From contig NZ_JAATJL010000001.1 in NCBI RefSeq assembly GCF_011927905.1, positions 3,038,001 through 3,102,000 of the forward strand: a DNA stretch of 64,000 nt, read 5' to 3'. A model generated the notes under the pieces. It did no database searches, was not told where the DNA came from, and saw only the letters and a list, made by a program, of their open reading frames with translations. This document shows positions 59,871-64,000 of the stretch, piece after piece. The first letter of the stretch is position 1, and every line of letters begins with the position of its first letter. Made by a program: the position numbers and the translations under genes. The DNA comes from Arthrobacter pigmenti. GTDB taxonomy: Bacteria; Actinomycetota; Actinomycetes; Actinomycetales; Micrococcaceae.

Positions 59871-60064
59871 TTTCCTTGATGGTCTTTTGCTAGAGGGTGA
59901 CTGTTGAGGTCTTGCGGGTACGGTTGTCCACATCCACCTCGATCGTCGGCCGTGCCAGCGGTGCGCCACCCGTCGCGCCCGGCACCGCGCGCCGGGCGCA
60001 GGGTGCCCGGCACCTGGTGCACGGTGATCCTTGAGATCGCGGCCATGAGGGGGTGCGCTGAGCG
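59871..60064 (-). other. Intergenic region with a possible gene remnant
   Basis: No intact gene. The minus strand reads ARPTIEVDVDNRTRKTSTVT and a Leu before a stop at about 59891, which looks like a real C-terminus. A different frame upstream gives MAAISRITVHQVPG. The two would join only by a frameshift. This could be a decayed small gene or chance. Confidence 0.25.
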
Positions 60065-60466
60065 TTAGGCGCGGAACAGCGCCTCGAAGGGTTCGACTGT
60101 CACGATGCCTTCCGCCCTCGCCTGCATCGCAAGGTCCACGGAAATCAGCGCATCGGCCTGCAGTTTGGCAACGGCGACATACTCGGCGTCGTGCGTTGAT
60201 TCCCAGTGCTGTTCACGCGCGATCATCCACGCGGTGCTGCGGGAGACCCGGTCGCCCAGCAGGCGCATCTTCGTTTCTGTCAGCCGTTCGTGCTGCTGCA
60301 GAGCCTCGGCCTCGCTCAGCTCACCGCGTTGTACAGCCCCGAACAGAAGCGCGAGGGCCTGTGACCGGATGAGGTTCGGAGCCACCACTTGGTGCTGATC
60401 GTTGACTTGTTGGTTAGTCGCGATGAGGTGCAGGAGGGTGGGTGCGTCGATCACGTAACGCGTCAT
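60065..60466 (-). CDS. PIN-domain protein, orphan VapC-like
   Basis: 133 aa. N-terminal acidic residue in MTRYVIDAPTLLHLI (Asp7), mid acidic cluster in GELSEAEALQQHERL and the C-terminal metal-binding acids around STHDAEYVAVAKLQADALISVD fit a PIN ribonuclease fold. VapC toxins are usually partnered with an antitoxin gene just upstream. None is visible: the next upstream gene on the same strand is the MFS transporter, 30 bp away. It may be an orphan PIN nuclease rather than a toxin-antitoxin module. Confidence 0.75.
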   Translation of the reverse strand: MTRYVIDAPTLLHLIATNQQVNDQHQVVAPNLIRSQALALLFGAVQRGELSEAEALQQHERLTETKMRLLGDRVSRSTAWMIAREQHWESTHDAEYVAVAKLQADALISVDLAMQARAEGIVTVEPFEALFRA

Positions 60467-60496
60467 GGCAGCACCCTAGCTAAGCATCCTGCCAGT

Positions 60497-61936
60497 TCAC
60501 CTCTCGGCCCTCGGCGCTTTCAGGAAGAGCGCAAGAACGACGGCGGTCGCGGCGCAGAGCCCGGCGTTCACCCAGATGGCTGTGGTGACCCCGCTGAGCA
60601 CGGCCGCTGGCGTCGTCGTCTCCAGCGCATGGAGCTGCGCGGCGAAGACGGCACTCATGACGGGGATGCCCATGGTGATTCCAACCTGCTGGCTCATGGT
60701 GGCGAGCCCCGTGGCCAGGCCCTGCTCCCCGTCGGGAAGACCCGAGGTTGCGGTGACCATGAAGCCGACGATCACCACTAGGTTGGCAACACCGCCCACG
60801 AAAGTGGCTCCCAGTAGCAGGATGACCGACGTTCCGCCGGTACCAAGCATTACGAGCGCCGCGGTCGCGAGTGCCTGGACGGTGAAACCGTAGACGATCG
60901 CCCTCTTGGTGCCGATCCTTCCGATGACTTTCGGCCCGATCATGCCTCCGAGAACCGTACCGGCGCCAAGAACGGCAAACGACAGCCCAGCCGCAAGCGG
61001 GGTGTAGCCGAGAACCTGCTGGAGGTAGAGCGTCAGCAGGAAGACCAGGGACGTCTCTGTAAGGAAGGCCAGAATCCCCGCAAGGTTGCCCCACGCAATA
61101 GCGGGCCTTTTGAGGATCCCCAGCGGCACCAGCGGGAACTGCGCCCGATGCTCGATGGCAGTGAATACAACGAGGAAAATTCCGGCCACCGCGAGGGCGC
61201 CGAGTGTCACTGGGTGTGTCCAGGAGGTTTCGGCGGCGTGGGTCAGCCCGTAGATGAGGGCAAGCAGGCCGAGCGTTACGGTGATCGCGCCGGGAACATC
61301 GAGCCTGGTTTTCCCGGACGGTTTGCTTTCTCTCAGGACAACCGGAGCAAGCACCAGCACGACGACGGCGACAGGCACGTTGATGAGGAATGCCCACCGC
61401 CAGCTCAGCAAATCAGTAAGGAGACCGCCGAGGATCGCGCCGGTGGTGAAGCCTGCGGCCATGAGAGCACCGTTGAGTCCCAGCGCTTTATCCCTGAGCG
61501 GGCCCTCCATGAAGGACCCCAGCAGCAGTGACAGGGCAGCGGGTACAACAGTCGCCGTCGCGATTCCTTGCGCAACCCGGGCGGTGAGCAGAATTGCGGG
61601 GTCTGCAGCCAGCCCGCCGAGGAGTGAACCCGCACCGAGGAGCGCCATGCCGATGAGAAACATGCGCCGCCTGCCGACTAGGTCCGCGATGCGCCCGAAG
61701 AGGAGGGTGAAACCGGCGGCGCAAAGGGCAAAAGCGGTGGCAATCCACTGCAGATTCGCAAGGCTGAACCCGACGTCGGAGCCTATGGTTGGCAGCGCGA
61801 CGTTGAGGATGGAGAAATCCACGGCGAGGGTGAAGCTCGCTGTGAGCAGGACGGCGAGGGTGAGTCGCTGCCTGCCCGTCATGCTTTGATTAGCACTTTC
61901 GACAGCGAGCTGTCCGGTGACTTGTTGACTGGGCAT
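60497..61936 (-). CDS. MFS multidrug exporter, DHA2 family
   Basis: 479 aa with 14 predicted helices. Motif A is seen as GRIADLVGRRRM, and motif C in the antiporter helix as AVLGAGTVLGGMIGP. The first helix has LAVDFSILNVALPTIGSDVG, typical of the DHA2 EmrB/QacA-type proton-drug antiporters of Actinobacteria. ATG at 61936 after AAAGGAA; the frame continues upstream but lacks such a site. Divergent from the XRE regulator gene at 62063 across 126 bp; that regulator would be the expected local controller. Confidence 0.9.
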   Translation of the reverse strand: MPSQQVTGQLAVESANQSMTGRQRLTLAVLLTASFTLAVDFSILNVALPTIGSDVGFSLANLQWIATAFALCAAGFTLLFGRIADLVGRRRMFLIGMALLGAGSLLGGLAADPAILLTARVAQGIATATVVPAALSLLLGSFMEGPLRDKALGLNGALMAAGFTTGAILGGLLTDLLSWRWAFLINVPVAVVVLVLAPVVLRESKPSGKTRLDVPGAITVTLGLLALIYGLTHAAETSWTHPVTLGALAVAGIFLVVFTAIEHRAQFPLVPLGILKRPAIAWGNLAGILAFLTETSLVFLLTLYLQQVLGYTPLAAGLSFAVLGAGTVLGGMIGPKVIGRIGTKRAIVYGFTVQALATAALVMLGTGGTSVILLLGATFVGGVANLVVIVGFMVTATSGLPDGEQGLATGLATMSQQVGITMGIPVMSAVFAAQLHALETTTPAAVLSGVTTAIWVNAGLCAATAVVLALFLKAPRAER

Positions 61937-62062
61937 GGGTTCCTTTGGTACTGGACTGTTGTGCTTCCAGCGTGCGTGGATCCGGGTGAAGCAACCACAC
62001 CCTGCTGTGGGTAGCACTGTCAGGGACAGGACAATGTCCGCTGCCCCGGGCAGGATGGGGAG

Positions 62063-62955
62063 ATGAGCAATGTGGGTGAACTTGGGGAGTTCCTTAGGGT
62101 GCGCAGGGCTGCGCTCCAGCCGGACGACGTCGGCCTTCGCAGTTTTGGTTTGCGCCGCGTGCCGGGGTTGAGGCGTGAGGAGATTGCCCTGCTTGCCGGC
62201 GTCAGCAGTACGTATTACGCGCGGCTTGAACAGGGGCTCAGTACCAACGCCTCGGACTCGGTTATCGAAGCGTTGGGCCGTGCACTGAACCTGAACGACG
62301 ACGAACGCGTTCACCTGAAGAATCTTGCATGTCCGGTGAAGCGCACACGCCGGGCGCCCCGCAAGCCGGATTCCGTTCGCCCGGGCATAGCCCGACTGAT
62401 CCGGTCCATGTCGACGACTCCCGCCGTCGTGCTTGGGCGTCGAAGTGAAGTTCTCGCCTGGAACCTTTGGGGCACCGGCTGGTGGCCGGTCATCTCGATT
62501 TCGATGCGCCGAACCACCCGTCAGCGAGGCCGAATCTGACCCACATGCTGTTCCTTGACGAGCACACACGGGAGTTCTATGTCCGGTGGGATGACGAGGC
62601 TGCCCGGGCGGTCTCTTCCCTGCGTCTGATTGCCGGTGCGGCGGTGGATGATCCCGATCTCACCGAACTTGTCGGCGAGCTGACCGTGAAGAGCCGCGAG
62701 TTTTCTGGGCTATGGTCTGGGCATCCGGTGGTGAACTGCGTGTCCGGTAGGAAGTTTCTGCGCCACCCTGAGGTCGGGTCCCTCGAACTGGATTTCGAGG
62801 TGCTGGCCTCGCCGGACAGCTCCGGGCACCGGGTCCTGATGTATACGGCTGAACCGGGTAGTGCCGGGTATGAGACGTTGCAGTTGCTTGGATCGCTGGT
62901 GGCGGAGCGCTCAGGGACGGCCGGGTCTTCCGAGCAGCTGATGGGTTCCACTTAG
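62063..62955 (+). pseudogene. XRE/MmyB-like regulator with a one-base frameshift
   Basis: The first part (62063 to about 62466) reads a complete XRE HTH (VPGLRREEIALLAGVSSTYYARLEQG) and the start of the MmyB-like ligand-binding domain (VVLGRRSEVLAWN). The remainder (62467-62955) continues in the next frame as GHRLVAGHLDFDAPNHPSARPN and runs to a normal end. At the junction GAACCTTTGGGG, one extra C would restore the usual WNPLGHxLVAGHLDF. So either the gene is a recent pseudogene or the base was lost in sequencing. Divergent from the MFS exporter, which it would regulate in response to a fatty acid or drug. Confidence 0.82.
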
Positions 62956-64000
62956 GCGAGGCTACGCCGGGCGGTGCGTCCGTTGAGGAGGTCTTGTGCC
63001 CGTGCCGGCACGAGTTCGCGCAGGAAGCTGATCTCCTCAACGCTCGGCGTTGCTGCGGCGGCTTCGGCTGCTGATTCCAGGGCTTGAGTTGCGGTGAGGC
63101 GGGCTTCGGAACCCTGCAGACCCCATGCAACGCCCTCGTTGACCAGGTGCTCAAAGGTTAGGTATGGCAGTCTGATCTGGCCGCCAAGAGTATGACCGGC
63201 GTTGACCGAAGCGGAGTGCAACAGCAGGGTCGGTGCGGCGTCGTACAGTGGCGCCAGGCGGACCTCCCCGCCATCCAGGATGAGCACGGCGTAATTCTTC
63301 GAATGCGCGTCCCCGTTCCCGATGAGCGCGTTGAAGGTGACGGCGCGCAGCAGTTGGCGGAGGAATTCTTCCTCGTCGCGGGTGTGGGGTGCCGCTAAAG
63401 AGGTGAGCTTGGTCAAACGCGATGGCGAGGCCGTCGTTCCTTCGTACTTGTTGGCGCTGGAAAGCCCTAACGCCTGCGTGAAATCCTCCTGGTGCACCCG
63501 ACCACCGGCGGCTGTGCGGTCGAACCGCTTCACGACGATTGCCCTGCGGGAGCCGAACGTTTCAAGCCAACTTTCCGCAGCGGGCAGCCCTGCGGCGGAC
63601 GCAACCTTCAGCGCCCAATCCTCGGAGGCGAGGAGGTGAGGCACCGGGGAGTCCAGCGGGTCCGGTTTGATGATGTGGGTCGAAACCGCGCCACTGCCGG
63701 GCCAGGACCAGCCACCATCGATCCGGCTTAGGAGAACCTTCGATTGGACTCCGCCGAGGGAGGCGGTGATCATGAAGTCCTCCGGCAAGTCCCATGTTGG
63801 TAGCGCCTCAACGATATTCGCGACCTCGCCGTGTGTGAGCGACTTGCCGTTACCCGCCTGCTGAGGGTTCACGCCAGCAGGCAGTACCTGCACTGCGCCG
63901 GCGCAGTCTGCTCCCAATACTCGAAGCAACCCGAGGGCGTCCGGCGCGGAAACACCGTTGTCCATCGCGAGCTGCGACCTTACCTGACCCTCGGGAAGGA
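62952..64000 (-). CDS. HipA-like serine/threonine kinase (partial, 5' end outside window)
   Basis: C-terminal portion of at least 350 aa of a HipA-family kinase. Visible: N-terminal-subdomain end LPEGQVRSQLAMDNGV, glycine-loop region ASLGGVQSKVLL, ATP-site HIIKPDPLD, an RFDR motif (VVKRFDR), catalytic GNGDAHSKNYAVL, and the metal-binding APLYDAAPT. In HipBA systems this kinase phosphorylates glutamyl-tRNA synthetase and causes persistence. The HipB-type antitoxin would lie upstream, beyond the right edge. The stop overlaps the end of the convergent XRE gene by 4 nt. Confidence 0.88.
   Translation of the reverse strand, partial: LPEGQVRSQLAMDNGVSAPDALGLLRVLGADCAGAVQVLPAGVNPQQAGNGKSLTHGEVANIVEALPTWDLPEDFMITASLGGVQSKVLLSRIDGGWSWPGSGAVSTHIIKPDPLDSPVPHLLASEDWALKVASAAGLPAAESWLETFGSRRAIVVKRFDRTAAGGRVHQEDFTQALGLSSANKYEGTTASPSRLTKLTSLAAPHTRDEEEFLRQLLRAVTFNALIGNGDAHSKNYAVLILDGGEVRLAPLYDAAPTLLLHSASVNAGHTLGGQIRLPYLTFEHLVNEGVAWGLQGSEARLTATQALESAAEAAAATPSVEEISFLRELVPARAQDLLNGRTARRSLA

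Noticed and set aside
62952..64000. Complete HipBA toxin-antitoxin module
   Set aside because: Only the kinase part is inside the window; the adjacent XRE protein is convergent and MmyB-like, not a HipB antitoxin.
1..64000. CRISPR arrays, tRNA and rRNA genes
   Set aside because: No regularly spaced repeats and no recognisable tRNA or rRNA sequence were found by reading; short ncRNAs cannot be excluded.

Overview
The window is a high-GC actinobacterial chromosome segment, most likely from Arthrobacter or a close relative in the Micrococcaceae. This rests on gene content and codon bias read by eye: an extended GapB-type GAPDH, an HExxH metalloprotease with SLH repeats, the holin-like/DUF3618/CsbD stress cluster, an LldR/LldD pair and many LacI-regulated sugar loci. 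No rRNA, tRNA or CRISPR array was recognised.

Layout. 0-3.7 kb: NatAB-like ABC exporter with a LuxR-type two-component system. 4-24 kb: core metabolism and repair (GAPDH, MalQ, acyl-CoA dehydrogenase, PutP, Pol IV, aldo/keto reductase, PdxH-like oxidase, an ABC-2 exporter, PAP2 phosphatase). It also holds a three-gene unit that ends in a pyruvate oxidase-like enzyme preceded by an Rv2629/Balon-related protein. 23.6-26.05 kb: phosphoribosyltransferase, metallo-hydrolase and metallophosphoesterase.

26.05-37.57 kb is an accessory island, visibly lower in GC. It starts in a scrap of IS21 istB, right after an intact metallophosphoesterase gene, and ends inside a truncated VOC gene. It carries a GntR/FCD regulator, a TAXI-type TRAP transporter and, after a graveyard of a broken IS1634-type transposase and an aldehyde dehydrogenase pseudogene, a tightly coupled catabolic operon on the minus strand. 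That operon holds an AHL/gamma-lactone-lactonase-like hydrolase, an SDR, two beta-hydroxyacid dehydrogenases, a cupin and a carboxymuconolactone-decarboxylase-like protein, joined by five successive 4-nt overlaps. GTAYGA-N3-TCRTAC palindromes lie in the promoters of the transporter and the operon, and a weaker copy precedes the regulator gene. This makes one predicted regulon for import and breakdown of an unidentified organic acid or lactone, and is the best candidate here for an undescribed system.

37.9-51.2 kb: AlkB-like dioxygenase, then two LacI-controlled carbohydrate loci. One has an LplABC-like importer with a Gfo/Idh/MocA oxidoreductase. The other has a Gfo/Idh/MocA oxidoreductase, a DUF993 protein and a sugar-phosphate isomerase, divergent from LacI and glycerate kinase. 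51.2-54.2 kb: MarR regulator and L-lactate utilisation (lldR/lldD). 54.4-60 kb: secreted metalloprotease, CDGSH protein, stress/membrane cluster, MarR, RhaM, CsbD. 60-64 kb: PIN protein, MFS exporter with a frameshifted XRE regulator, and a HipA-like kinase cut by the window edge.

Many gene ends carry long palindromes. One of them exists as two related copies (6.03 and 11.61 kb), i.e. a small dispersed repeat family.
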